From Lachnospiraceae bacterium (GTDB lineage: Bacteria; Bacillota; Clostridia; Lachnospirales; Lachnospiraceae), in the NCBI GenBank assembly GCA_024691015.1, contig JAILOD010000093.1, positions 1 to 43,403 of the forward strand: a stretch of DNA of 43,403 nucleotides. The letters run 5' to 3'. The position numbers and the translations under genes are program-made. Of the stretch, positions 18,275-28,043 are shown one piece after another. How positions within the stretch are numbered: position 1 is the first letter of the stretch; each line of letters starts with the position of its first letter. Below the pieces are notes generated by a model. The model had not been told where the DNA came from. It did no database searches and was given only the letters and a program-made list of their open reading frames with translations.

Positions 18275-19249
18275 TTACAGAACATCCGCAAAATGAACCT
18301 TCAGTCTCTTAAAGACCAATGCTCCGAAAATAAACATAAACGCGGTAAATATCCAAAAATAGGCCGTCGAATAAAAATGCTCCCAAAACCACATCTTATC
18401 CAGAAGCGCCATCCTGAAGCCGTCTACAACATAGTATACGGGATTCAGCTTAAACAATATCTGCATGGGACGGCTTAAGAAATCCAGATGCCACATGATG
18501 GGCGTGATCCATACTCCGACCTGAAGCGCAATACTGATTATCTGCCCAAGATCCCTGAAAAATACCACGATGGAACAGGTGATATAACTCATACCCAGCA
18601 CCAGTAAGAAAGTGCAGAGACTGAAATACGGTAACTGTATCCAGTAAATCGTCGGATAGAAGCCGTTTAAGATCAGTAAGATCAGGGTAACAGCACATAA
18701 AAACAGATGAATAAAGAGTGAAGAAAGCACCTTTATTATCGGCAGTATGCTTATTTTAAATACGACCTTTTTTACCAGGAATTCATAGGATAAAAGGGCA
18801 CTTGTTCCCTGTCCGAGAGCATCCGAAAAGAAGAACCAGGGCACTATACCGCAGATAAGCCAAAGGACAAAGGGATAGGTAGTTTCACCCGTCATATCCG
18901 TTCGCGCGCCAACCGTAAACACGAACCAGTAAACAAGAACCGTTACCACAGGCTGGATGAAGGCCCAGACTATGCCCAGATATGAGCCGGCATATTTGGA
19001 TTTGAAATCGTTTTTTGCCAGCTTCCAGATCAGCTCCCTGTTCTGATACAATTCAACCGGGAGCACAACTATTTTGTCATATCCCAAAATAAACCCTATA
19101 TAGGCAGAATCAAAAAGACAACAGGAAATTATCTTTTTCAACACTTCCTGAAAAGGATCCGCTAACGGGTTATGATGTAGGATTATATAAAGATTTGCAG
19201 CTGCCAGGATAACAAAAAGCACCAGCAGCACTTTACTTTTTCTGCTCAT
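18275..19249 (-). CDS. wzm: Polysaccharide ABC exporter permease with N-terminal extension
   Basis: WKLAKNDFKSKYAGSYLGIVWAFIQPVVTVLVYWFVF is typical of the ABC2 polysaccharide export permease; an extra hydrophobic N-terminal segment precedes it. The start codon is uncertain because no clear SD is visible. Confidence 0.88.
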   Translation of the reverse strand: MSRKSKVLLVLFVILAAANLYIILHHNPLADPFQEVLKKIISCCLFDSAYIGFILGYDKIVVLPVELYQNRELIWKLAKNDFKSKYAGSYLGIVWAFIQPVVTVLVYWFVFTVGARTDMTGETTYPFVLWLICGIVPWFFFSDALGQGTSALLSYEFLVKKVVFKISILPIIKVLSSLFIHLFLCAVTLILLILNGFYPTIYWIQLPYFSLCTFLLVLGMSYITCSIVVFFRDLGQIISIALQVGVWITPIMWHLDFLSRPMQILFKLNPVYYVVDGFRMALLDKMWFWEHFYSTAYFWIFTAFMFIFGALVFKRLKVHFADVL

Positions 19250-19252
19250 CTA

Positions 19253-19816
19253 TTAAGCATTCTCCGCCCTGTATTCCGCGAAAGAAGGCCAGTTACGGTC
19301 CCTTTCGTTTATATTCATATCCTCTTCCTTAATGGAATCGGGCCATTTTATCCCAAGCTCGGGATCGTTATATTTAAGCCCCCCATCGTCTCCGGGATGA
19401 TAAAAATCTGTACACTTGTATGCAAATTCGGCTATATCCGAAAGAACCAGAAAACCATGTGCAAAGCCCTTGGGAATATAAAACATCTTTTTATTTTCTT
19501 CGCTCAAAGTAACTCCGAACCATTTCCCGAAGGTTTTGCTGCCCTTTCTTAAGTCAACGGCTACATCGTAAACCTCACCCTTAATAACTCTGACCAGCTT
19601 TCCCTGGGGGAAGTTTATCTGAAAATGCATTCCTCTCAAAACACCCCTTGACGAAGAAGACTGATTGTCCTGAACAAACTTGTCGTCGATACCCTCGGCG
19701 GCAAAATCGTTATAGTTATAGGTCTCCATAAAATAGCCTCTTTCGTCTCCGAAAACCGTCGGTGTAATTACCGCAAGACCTTCAATTTCACATCTTTCAA
19801 CACTGATCTTTCCCAT
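19253..19816 (-). CDS. rfbC: dTDP-4-dehydrorhamnose 3,5-epimerase
   Basis: VFGDERGYFMETYN, FVQDNQSSSSRGVLRGMHFQ, GEVYDVAVDLRKGSKTFG, YIPKGFAHGFLVLSD. Confidence 0.95.
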   Translation of the reverse strand: MGKISVERCEIEGLAVITPTVFGDERGYFMETYNYNDFAAEGIDDKFVQDNQSSSSRGVLRGMHFQINFPQGKLVRVIKGEVYDVAVDLRKGSKTFGKWFGVTLSEENKKMFYIPKGFAHGFLVLSDIAEFAYKCTDFYHPGDDGGLKYNDPELGIKWPDSIKEEDMNINERDRNWPSFAEYRAENA

Positions 19817-19831
19817 TTTATCATCCTTCTT

Positions 19832-21163
19832 TTATTTCTTATTAAGATCCAGACTGTAATTGACATCCAGATCCACATTTCCGACTATTCCGTCAACACT
19901 TCCCTTTGAAGTGTACTGCCAGGCATCGCAGGCCATTCCGGGCTCATCTGCCTTATACCGCGCAAGCCAGATATTCCAGTTACCGAGAGCCGACATATCT
20001 ATCCTGCTTTCAAACCAGCGCTTATTGGCATATACTCCGGCACCGTACCCGGAATTGGTAAGGGTGCGGCAGAAGGCGTTTATTACTTCTGTCCTTGTGG
20101 CTATGTCTAAAGAATCGGCCCTGCCTCCGGAGGTTTCCACATCTATAAATACCGGAAGCTCAAGCTCCGATGCCTGAACCATCTGAATAACCGCGCTGGC
20201 CTCCTCCACTGCTTCCACGGCATTTATCGCCTGTGTGAAGAAATAGACTCCGGTCTTAAGCCCGGCTGCCCTTGCGCCCTCTATATTCTTCTTGAAATAA
20301 GGATCCACAACCAGAACACCCGATGAAGATCCCCTGTAGCCTATTCTTATGATCGCATAATCTATACCGGAAGCCTTTACCGCCTTCCAGTCGATATCCT
20401 TATTATACTTCGAAACATCAACACCTATACTGCCGGGCTTTGTCTTGTCAACGGTAACACTTTCCGTACTGCCTTCCTCTATGACAGCCTCATCAAAGAT
20501 ACCCGTATCCTCCGCCTCGACATCTATCTCATCCTCCGAATATATCTCCAGTGTTATCGATTCAAGAGGTGTATAGGAGATTTCTCCCCTGACATTAACT
20601 CCCATGGGAATGCCTATGTTTTTCCCGCTCGGATCCTTAAGCTGCACCGTATAGTATCCGCTTACAATATCCGCGGTATAAAGAACCCCGTCCTTATCAA
20701 AGTCTTCACAGGAAAAGGTTTCATCCGGCCCCACTACCTCAGCCATAAAGCCCATTCCCCGAACAAGCTCTCCGGTAGCATCCAGGATCATCATCTTTAT
20801 ATCATGATCCACACTCGAAAGAAGCAGATTGAATCCGTTCGAAGAATTTTCACTGACCTCTTCATCTCCGGACCCGGGCCCTGATTGAAGCTCTGACCCG
20901 GATTCAGAACTTTTTTCAAATTCCTTTAACGGATCATCATCAGGCTCTGCCGTCTCCTGATATTCTGTGTTTTCATCCGAAAGCTCTGTCTCTTTACCGA
21001 CGGCTTGGGAACCTGACTGTTCAACAGACTGTTCGCCGGCCGCCTCATCCTTATTGCCGATAAATCCGGCAAGATAAAGCATCAGGAAAACACCACCGCA
21101 TAATACAAGTGCAGATATGGCTATTACCGTATTCCTGAATATCTTATAATCCATTTGCCACAT
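19832..21163 (-). CDS. Membrane-anchored GH25 (muramidase-like) hydrolase
   Basis: N-terminal TM, acidic Ser/Glu-rich linker, C-terminal [35 protein letters not shown]...VFIDVETSG...[22 protein letters not shown]. Start may be 21163 (MWQ) or 21154 (MDY). Confidence 0.9.
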   Translation of the reverse strand: MWQMDYKIFRNTVIAISALVLCGGVFLMLYLAGFIGNKDEAAGEQSVEQSGSQAVGKETELSDENTEYQETAEPDDDPLKEFEKSSESGSELQSGPGSGDEEVSENSSNGFNLLLSSVDHDIKMMILDATGELVRGMGFMAEVVGPDETFSCEDFDKDGVLYTADIVSGYYTVQLKDPSGKNIGIPMGVNVRGEISYTPLESITLEIYSEDEIDVEAEDTGIFDEAVIEEGSTESVTVDKTKPGSIGVDVSKYNKDIDWKAVKASGIDYAIIRIGYRGSSSGVLVVDPYFKKNIEGARAAGLKTGVYFFTQAINAVEAVEEASAVIQMVQASELELPVFIDVETSGGRADSLDIATRTEVINAFCRTLTNSGYGAGVYANKRWFESRIDMSALGNWNIWLARYKADEPGMACDAWQYTSKGSVDGIVGNVDLDVNYSLDLNKK

Positions 21164-22013
21164 CGACCAGATACTGGCCGTATGCTGTCTTTAAAAGAGG
21201 CTTTGAAAGCTCCAGAAGCTGTTCTTTATTGATAAAGCCTCTCTTATATGCAATTTCTTCTATACAGGAGATATAAAGCCCCTGTCTCTTCTGGAAAGCC
21301 GATACAAAGTCTGCCGCATCCAGAAGCGAATCATGACTGCCGGTATCTAGCCAGGCAAAGCCACGCCCAAGCTTCTCGACATAAAGCTCTCCGCGTCTTA
21401 AATATTCGTTGTTAACCGCGGTGATCTCAAGCTCTCCTCTTGCGGAGGGTTTAACATTTTTTGCTATCTCAACAACCTGATTGTCGTAGAAATAAAGGCC
21501 CGGTACCGCATAATTGGACTTCGGTTTTTCAGGCTTCTCCTCGATAGAGACAGCCTTTGAATCCGCATCAAATTCCACAACTCCGTAATCTCTCGGATTT
21601 TTTACGAAGTATCCGAAAATAGTTGCTCCCTTTTCTCTCGACTCTGCCTCCTTAAGCACCCTGGAAAAATCATGGCCATAGAAGATATTGTCTCCAAGTA
21701 CCATTGCAACCCTGTCGCTTCCTATGAATTCTTCTCCGATAATGAATGCTTCCGCAAGCCCGTTGGGCTGTGCCTGCTCGGCATAGGAAATATTCAGTCC
21801 CAGCTCACTTCCGTCCTGTAAAAGAGACTTAAACCCCGGAAGATCCCTGGGCGTGGAAATGATCAGAATATCCCTTATATTCGCAAGCATAAGCGTTGAC
21901 AGCGGATAGTAGATCATCGGCTTGTCGTAAACCGGCATCATCTGTTTTGAAACTGCCTTCGTCAAAGGATACAGCCTTGTGCCGCTTCCTCCGGCAAGAA
22001 TTATACCTTTCAT
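21144..22013 (-). CDS. rfbA: Glucose-1-phosphate thymidylyltransferase
   Basis: [44 protein letters not shown]. Confidence 0.97.
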   Translation of the reverse strand: MKGIILAGGSGTRLYPLTKAVSKQMMPVYDKPMIYYPLSTLMLANIRDILIISTPRDLPGFKSLLQDGSELGLNISYAEQAQPNGLAEAFIIGEEFIGSDRVAMVLGDNIFYGHDFSRVLKEAESREKGATIFGYFVKNPRDYGVVEFDADSKAVSIEEKPEKPKSNYAVPGLYFYDNQVVEIAKNVKPSARGELEITAVNNEYLRRGELYVEKLGRGFAWLDTGSHDSLLDAADFVSAFQKRQGLYISCIEEIAYKRGFINKEQLLELSKPLLKTAYGQYLVDVANGL

Positions 22014-22042
22014 TTAAAGTTACTCCTTATTTTTATTTCAAG

Positions 22043-23125
22043 TCACCTTCCGGTGTACATCTTGTCATAGTATTTCTGATAATCACCGCTTGTTACACCC
22101 TTAAACCATTTTTCGTTTTCAAGATACCACTTGACGGTCTTTTTAATGCCTTCACTGAACATTGTCTCCGGCTCCCATCCAAGCTCCGCCTTTATCTTAT
22201 CGGGTGCTATCGCGTATCTCCTGTCGTGTCCCTTTCTGTCGGTAACGAAGGTGATAAGCTCTTCGCTGACATTCTTCTTTCTGGGATCGCTATCGTCCAG
22301 AAGCTCATTTAAGGTATCAAGAATAATATGTATGATCTCTATATTCTGCTTTTCGTTGTGTCCGCCGATATTGTATTTCTCACCGATACGACCGCCGTTT
22401 ATGACCATATCTATTCCCTTTGCATGGTCTTCAACATACAGCCAGTCACGTACATTCTTACCGTCTCCGTATACCGGAAGCTTTTCTCCCTTAAGTGCAT
22501 TATTGATAATGAGCGGTATCAGCTTTTCAGGGAACTGGTAAGGCCCGTAATTGTTTGAACAGTTCGTGATAAATGCCGGGAATTTATATGTATCCACATA
22601 GGATTTTACCAGAAAATCGGAAGAAGCCTTACTTGCCGAATAGGGACTGTGGGGATCATAAGGAGTGGTCTCGTAAAAATAATCCGTGAGATTATTCAGT
22701 GACCCGTATACCTCATCCGTTGAAACATGGAGAAATCTGCAGCCTTCCTTATAGCTTCCGTCTTCCTTTTCCCAGGCCCTCTTTGCTTCATTCAGCATTA
22801 CAAGAGTTCCCAGAACATTTGTCTCCACAAAGATCTCGGGATTTTCTATGCTTCTGTCAACGTGACTCTCGGCCGCAAAATTTACAACATAGTCAATTTC
22901 GTTATTCTCGAAGACCTTTCTTACGGCCTCTTTATCCCTTATATCCGCCTTCACAAAGGTATAGTTTTCCCTGCCTTCTATATCTTCAAGATTTTCGAGA
23001 TTTCCCGCATATGTCAGCACATCCAGATTAATGATACGAATATCGTTATCATATTTTTTAAACATGTAATGAATGAAATTGGACCCTATAAATCCGGCTC
23101 CTCCCGTAACAAGATATGTCTTCAT
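22043..23125 (-). CDS. rfbB: dTDP-glucose 4,6-dehydratase
   Basis: YLVTGGAGFIGSNFIHYMF, NFAAESHVDRSI, STDEVYGSL, YSASKASSDFLV. Confidence 0.97.
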   Translation of the reverse strand: MKTYLVTGGAGFIGSNFIHYMFKKYDNDIRIINLDVLTYAGNLENLEDIEGRENYTFVKADIRDKEAVRKVFENNEIDYVVNFAAESHVDRSIENPEIFVETNVLGTLVMLNEAKRAWEKEDGSYKEGCRFLHVSTDEVYGSLNNLTDYFYETTPYDPHSPYSASKASSDFLVKSYVDTYKFPAFITNCSNNYGPYQFPEKLIPLIINNALKGEKLPVYGDGKNVRDWLYVEDHAKGIDMVINGGRIGEKYNIGGHNEKQNIEIIHIILDTLNELLDDSDPRKKNVSEELITFVTDRKGHDRRYAIAPDKIKAELGWEPETMFSEGIKKTVKWYLENEKWFKGVTSGDYQKYYDKMYTGR

Positions 23126-23185
23126 CTTATTTTCCTTCCCTGATGTGTATTTTTAAAGCATTTTAAGCTTCACATAAGTATCAAA

Positions 23186-23214
23186 ATTATACCACAATTA
23201 ACAAGGTGATACAA
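23186..23214 (-). promoter_or_regulatory. Sigma-A type promoter for the rfbB-led polysaccharide cluster
   Basis: Minus strand TTGTAT (23214-23209), 17-nt spacer, TATAAT (23191-23186) with extended TG (TGGTATAAT). Confidence 0.75.
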
Positions 23215-23237
23215 ATTTAAGAACTTTTCTTTTTTTG

Positions 23238-23267
23238 TTGTTAATAATGGTCAAAATGCCTTATAAT
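23238..23267 (+). promoter_or_regulatory. Sigma-A type promoter for the divergent GT2 gene
   Basis: TTGTTA (23238-23243), 18-nt spacer, TATAAT (23262-23267); AGGAGG precedes the ATG at 23326. Confidence 0.65.
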
Positions 23268-23325
23268 TGTTATAAATAGTGTAGAATAAAACAGATTTAT
23301 CATCGTCTGTTCAGGAGGTAGATAT

Positions 23326-24336
23326 ATGGTCAGTATCAGTCTTTGCATGATAGTCAAAAACGAGGAATCCATCCTTGGTCGTTGTCTGGACGGTTTTATT
23401 AAACTTGTTGATGAGATAGTCATTGTAGACACAGGCTCTACGGATCGCACTAAAGCCATCGCCTCCCTTTACACAAAAAACATCTACGATTTCGAATGGG
23501 GTGACGATTTCGCCGAGGCAAGAAATTTCGCCTTCTCAAAATGCACAAAAGACTATATTCTCTCTGTTGATGCAGACGAAGTCATCGACTACGAAAACAA
23601 GGAAAAATTCAAGATATTAAAGGAGGCTCTGCTTCCCGAGATCGACATTGTACAGATGATCTACACCAATCAGCTATACCTTAACACCACCTACAATTTT
23701 GACGAAGAGCTACGTCCCAAGCTGTACAAAAGAGTACGCTCCTTCTTCTGGGAAGATCCCATCCATGAAAGCGTCCGTCTCTCGCCTGTTATCTACGATT
23801 CAGACATAAAGATAAAACACATGCCCGAGGGTGCTCACCAGAGCCGCGACTTTGCAATCTTTAAAAAGCTCACATCGGACGGCTCGGTTCTTTCAAACAA
23901 GCTTCATAAAATGTATGCCAGAGAGCTCTTTATCTCCGGTTCTGACGAGGATTTTATCGATGCCATGGAGTATTTTAAAACAGCAATGGATCGTGACAGT
24001 GACCGCGATATGATCCTTATGGACTCTGCAGTATGTACTAAAGCTGCCCGTCTTTCAGATGACAAAGACCTTATGCTAAAAGCCGTATCCCGCGGCTTAG
24101 CCTGCGAAAACCCGCCCTCCGAAATAGTCTTCGAGCTTGGAGAATACTACAGAAGCAAACGCGACTACCACGAGGCTGTCATGTGGTATTACAATGCGGC
24201 CTTCGAAACAGAAAGCCTTTTAAACCGCAAATACCACGACTCCTTCCCCTTCATCGGTCTTCACATTTCCTTTGTTATTCTGGGAGACATTGAGAACGCG
24301 GCAAAATATGCAGCATTAGCAAAAGAGAGAGGCTAA
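23326..24336 (+). CDS. GT2 glycosyltransferase with TPR-like C-terminus (SunS-like)
   Basis: SLCMIVKNEESILGRCLDGFIKLVDEIVIVDTGSTDRTKAIA...FAEARNFAFSKCTKDYILSVDADEVID; helical repeats follow. Confidence 0.87.
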   Translation: MVSISLCMIVKNEESILGRCLDGFIKLVDEIVIVDTGSTDRTKAIASLYTKNIYDFEWGDDFAEARNFAFSKCTKDYILSVDADEVIDYENKEKFKILKEALLPEIDIVQMIYTNQLYLNTTYNFDEELRPKLYKRVRSFFWEDPIHESVRLSPVIYDSDIKIKHMPEGAHQSRDFAIFKKLTSDGSVLSNKLHKMYARELFISGSDEDFIDAMEYFKTAMDRDSDRDMILMDSAVCTKAARLSDDKDLMLKAVSRGLACENPPSEIVFELGEYYRSKRDYHEAVMWYYNAAFETESLLNRKYHDSFPFIGLHISFVILGDIENAAKYAALAKERG

Positions 24337-24350
24337 CCTCTCTCTTTTTT
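24321..24350 (+). terminator. Rho-independent terminator overlapping the 3' end of the GT2 gene
   Basis: AAAAGAGAGAGG-CTAA-CCTCTCTCTTTT followed by TT: 12-bp perfect stem, 4-nt loop, U tract. The stop codon TAA (24334-24336) is in the loop. Confidence 0.9.
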
Positions 24351-24394
24351 CATCGCTTAACAAGCAGGGTGCGATTGCATCTTCCCTACTCGAT

Positions 24395-25552
24395 TCATTC
24401 GTAATGAGCCGCTACCTTTTTCAGATTTTCTATGATGGGCAGATGCTGCGGGCAAACCTTTTCGCACTGACCGCAGCCGATACAATCGCTTGCCTTTCCG
24501 AATTCCTTATTTAACAACTGATAATTTGTAAAGTTAATTGTCCAGCCCTTTTCGGCAAGATTCTCACGCATATCCTCGTTATAGATTGAAAAATACTTAG
24601 GGATCGCGATCTTTTTCGGACAGCCTCCCATGCAGTATTCACAGGCCGTACAGGGAATTGCCGTATTGCTGTTAATGATCTTTGCCGCCTTGAAGCAGAG
24701 CGCCTTTTCCTCTTCCGTCAGAGGCTTGAAATCACTCATATATCCGGTATTATCCTCTAACTGTTCAAGACTGCTCATTCCCGAAAGAACCACCATAACA
24801 TTGGGGAGCGATGCCACAAAACGGATCGCCCAGCTTGGCACGGAAGCGTCAGGGTCTGCATCCTTAAAGAGCTTTTCTACATCCTCGGGAACATTTGCAA
24901 GCGTTCCTCCCTTAACGGGCTCCATAACTATGATCTGCTTACCGTGCTTTACGGCAACATCATAGCACTTTTTCGACTGTATCCACTCGCTCTCCCAGTC
25001 CAGATAGTTGATCTGAAGCTGTACAAATTCCATCTCAGGATATTTGTTTAAAAGCTCATCCAGAAGCTCGGGGGTATCATGGAACGAAAAGCCTGCGTGC
25101 TTTACAAGCCCTGCCTTCTTCTTTTCAAGTACCCACCTGAAGCAATCGCACTTTTCGTACATTGGGAGCATGTCCGATTCAACGCCATGCACCAGGTAAT
25201 AATCAAAATACTCAAGACCTGTACGGTTTAACTGCGCCTTAAATATTTCTTCCATCTCTTCTTTTGACTTAAAGAAGGCTGCGTGCATCTTTGTAGCAAC
25301 GGTAAATTTCTCTCTCGGATAACGTGAACTTAAGACCTTCTTCACGACCGATTCGCTCACACCACCGTTGTACATAAGGGCTGTATCAAAATAGGTAAAC
25401 CCTCTGTCGATAAATGTATCAACCATTTTACACATCTGTTCAATGTCGACATCACTTGCGTCATTCGGGTTATTAAGCGGCATTCTCATCATTCCGAAGC
25501 CAAGCTTCTTTTTCGGCATAAAATCCATATAATTTCCTCCTACAGAAATCAT
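24395..25552 (-). CDS. Aldo/keto reductase with C-terminal 4Fe-4S domain
   Basis: GFGMMRMPLNN, FTYFDTALMYNGG, YYLVHGVESD; CTACEYCMGGCP and CIGCGQCEKVCPQHLPI. Confidence 0.93.
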   Translation of the reverse strand: MISVGGNYMDFMPKKKLGFGMMRMPLNNPNDASDVDIEQMCKMVDTFIDRGFTYFDTALMYNGGVSESVVKKVLSSRYPREKFTVATKMHAAFFKSKEEMEEIFKAQLNRTGLEYFDYYLVHGVESDMLPMYEKCDCFRWVLEKKKAGLVKHAGFSFHDTPELLDELLNKYPEMEFVQLQINYLDWESEWIQSKKCYDVAVKHGKQIIVMEPVKGGTLANVPEDVEKLFKDADPDASVPSWAIRFVASLPNVMVVLSGMSSLEQLEDNTGYMSDFKPLTEEEKALCFKAAKIINSNTAIPCTACEYCMGGCPKKIAIPKYFSIYNEDMRENLAEKGWTINFTNYQLLNKEFGKASDCIGCGQCEKVCPQHLPIIENLKKVAAHYE

Positions 25553-25578
25553 TTTATTCAGTTGTCGTGTGTCTTGTT

Positions 25579-27081
25579 TTATGAGAAAGCGCTGAGGTCC
25601 AGCTTATCGAAGCCATCGAGCAAGCCCTTAACCTCATTCTCTATCCCGGCAAGCCCTCCGGGGTTTCTGCTTTCTATGTTAAGAGGCATGTTGGGATCGT
25701 GGAGAGACATACGGAGCAGGGCCCAGCCGTTGTCAAAAACAAGTCTCACACCCTCGAACGAAGGAGAAGCGATCTTTATGCCCTTGTCCTTAGCCCTCTT
25801 CTCAAACTCTTTAAGCACATCGTTTCCGTAATCCTTAAAGCCCTCTTCCATCCTTATATACAGACGATACTCTTTAGACTCAGCCGGGCTCTTAAGCTTT
25901 GCAATAAGAGATGCAAGGTCTCCGCCCTTCTTTCTCTGTCTTGCAGCTGCTATCAAAAGCTTCACGGCAAGGTATGCACCATCATCGAGATAATAGTTCT
26001 CGCTTAAGGCACCATGCCCGCTGGTCTCGATAGCAAGCGGAGAAACCTCTCCGGCCTTGTTCATCCTGATACACTCATTTATAACATTCTTATAGCCTCT
26101 CATAAACCTGTGATGCTTAAGATGAAGTTCATTCGTTAAAAATTCGGTAAGCTCATCGGAGGTAACGGAATCGGTGATTATCGTGCTTCCGGGATAATCA
26201 GGCGCCAGTATGGCTGCTATAAGACCAATAAGGGCATTTCTGTTTACCTCTTCTCCATCCGATAAAACCGCACTCATCCTGTCAACATCCGTATCGAATA
26301 TAAGACCCAGATCGGCTTTGGAATCCAGCACGGCCTTTCTTATGGCATTCATTGCATCCTTATTCTCCGGATTGGGAATATGATTCGGAAAATGTCCGTC
26401 AGGCTCCAGAAACTGGCTGCCCGTTGTATCTGCTCCCAATTCATCCAGAACCTTATATGCGAAAAATCCTCCGTCTCCGTTTCCCGCATCCACAACTATA
26501 TGCATACCCGAAAGCGGTTTGTCACCGTTATTTAAAGCATCCTTTATCTTATCACAGAGAAATGCCGAATAACGTCCCAGAAGGTCATACTTCTGAACGG
26601 ATGATATATCCGCCTTCACTTCCTGTGCTTCATAGGCATATTCAAGTATCTCGGTAATATCCTCGTGCTCTGCTCCTCCGTCTTTTGTAAAAAACTTCAT
26701 ACCGTTTCTGTTAAACGGAAGATGGCTTGCGGTTACCATTACCGCTCCGTCTGCCTTTGTCTCATCAAAAACCGTGGACATAAACATTGCCGGTGTGGAC
26801 GCAAGATCACAATCTATGGTCTTTGCTCCGGAATTGACAAACGCATTTTTGATCTCGCTCATCATCATATCGGCCGATATTCTGGAATCGTGACCCACAG
26901 TAAGCGTAAGCTCCGAAGCCTTTTTATTTGTACGTTTCTCCAGAAATCTGACAAAGCCGGTAGCTATACGGTTTACCGCTTCGGGAAAAAGATTTACCTT
27001 TTCTCCCTCAACTCCGTCAACAGCTATTCCTCTGACGTCACTTCCGTTTTGCAGTTTCATAAGGTCTTTTTTTTCAACCAT
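25579..27081 (-). CDS. Phosphomannomutase/phosphoglucomutase family protein
   Basis: NGSDVRGIAVDG, MVTASHLPFNRNGMKFF, DTDVDRMSAV, ETSGHGALSENYYLDDGAYLAVK. Confidence 0.9.
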   Translation of the reverse strand: MVEKKDLMKLQNGSDVRGIAVDGVEGEKVNLFPEAVNRIATGFVRFLEKRTNKKASELTLTVGHDSRISADMMMSEIKNAFVNSGAKTIDCDLASTPAMFMSTVFDETKADGAVMVTASHLPFNRNGMKFFTKDGGAEHEDITEILEYAYEAQEVKADISSVQKYDLLGRYSAFLCDKIKDALNNGDKPLSGMHIVVDAGNGDGGFFAYKVLDELGADTTGSQFLEPDGHFPNHIPNPENKDAMNAIRKAVLDSKADLGLIFDTDVDRMSAVLSDGEEVNRNALIGLIAAILAPDYPGSTIITDSVTSDELTEFLTNELHLKHHRFMRGYKNVINECIRMNKAGEVSPLAIETSGHGALSENYYLDDGAYLAVKLLIAAARQRKKGGDLASLIAKLKSPAESKEYRLYIRMEEGFKDYGNDVLKEFEKRAKDKGIKIASPSFEGVRLVFDNGWALLRMSLHDPNMPLNIESRNPGGLAGIENEVKGLLDGFDKLDLSAFS

Positions 27082-27099
27082 GATTTCTATATCCTCCGA

Positions 27100-27975
27100 T
27101 CATAAAGATTTTCCGGTCAGCAGTGTAAATGCTTCTTTGTATTTATCTATGGTCTTATCAATAACGTCCTGCGGCAGATTATAATCACTCTCGGGATTTG
27201 CCTTCAGCCAGTCACGTACAAACTGTTTATCAAAGGACGGCTGGCTCTTTCCCTCTTCATATCCCTCAAGCGGCCAGAAGCGCGAGCTGTCGGGAGTAAG
27301 CATTTCATCGGCAAGAACCACATTTCCTTCATCATCCAGACCGAACTCAAATTTTGTATCTGCAATTATGATGCCTTTTGTAAGCGCATAATCCGCACAT
27401 TTCTTATAAAGGGCTATCGTTGCATCCTTTATCTTTTCACCGTACTCTTTTCCGTGACCGGGATAAGCCTTTTCCAGCACCTCTATACTCTTCTCAAAGC
27501 TTATGTTCTCATCATGGTCACCGATCTCCGCCTTTGTTGAAGGTGTGTAAATGGGTTCAGGCAGCTTGGAACATTCTTTCAGGCCCTCGGGAAGAGTAAT
27601 GCCGCAAACCGTTCCGTTTTTCTTATAGCTTTCCCATCCGCTTCCGGTAATGTAACCGCGAACTATACATTCGATAGGGAGCATACTGAGTTTCTTAACC
27701 AGCATGCTGTTTCCGTCAAATTCAGCCTTACGGAAAAACTCGGGCATATCGGAAACATTTGTGCTTATCATATGGTTTGGAATGATGTCCTTTGTAAGAT
27801 CAAACCAGAACTCACTCATAAGAGTCAGAACGGTTCCCTTTTTCTCTACCTTGTTCTTTAAGATAACGTCAAAGGCGGATATTCTGTCCGTAGCCACCAT
27901 AATAAGTGCATCGCCTATATCGTATATCTCTCTGACCTTACCCTCTTTTACGGGCTTATATTCTTTTACTGCCAT
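27100..27975 (-). CDS. purC: Phosphoribosylaminoimidazole-succinocarboxamide synthase
   Basis: GKVREIYDIGDALIMVATDRISAFDVIL, ECIVRGYITGSGWESY, SRFWPLEGYEEGKSQPSFDKQFVRDWL. Confidence 0.96.
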   Translation of the reverse strand: MAVKEYKPVKEGKVREIYDIGDALIMVATDRISAFDVILKNKVEKKGTVLTLMSEFWFDLTKDIIPNHMISTNVSDMPEFFRKAEFDGNSMLVKKLSMLPIECIVRGYITGSGWESYKKNGTVCGITLPEGLKECSKLPEPIYTPSTKAEIGDHDENISFEKSIEVLEKAYPGHGKEYGEKIKDATIALYKKCADYALTKGIIIADTKFEFGLDDEGNVVLADEMLTPDSSRFWPLEGYEEGKSQPSFDKQFVRDWLKANPESDYNLPQDVIDKTIDKYKEAFTLLTGKSL

Positions 27976-28043
27976 AATGATCCCTCTTTCTTTAAAAAAT
28001 TTCTTTTATTTCAGCTCTTTTATTTTATCATTTACAGGTCAAT

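Noticed and set aside
23268-23325. ACAGA...TCTGT inverted repeat in the plus-strand GT2 leader
   Set aside because: Only 6-7 bp with a 10-nt loop; too weak to claim regulation.
9099-27081. Two phosphohexomutase genes as a recent duplication
   Set aside because: The active-site regions differ (TASHNPPEYNGYK vs TASHLPFNRNGMK) and lengths differ, so they are separate subfamilies.
27976-28043. Riboswitch or promoter upstream of purC
   Set aside because: Gap of 68 nt is AT-rich with an AAATAAAAGA direct repeat, but I found no purine riboswitch core and no convincing -35/-10 pair.
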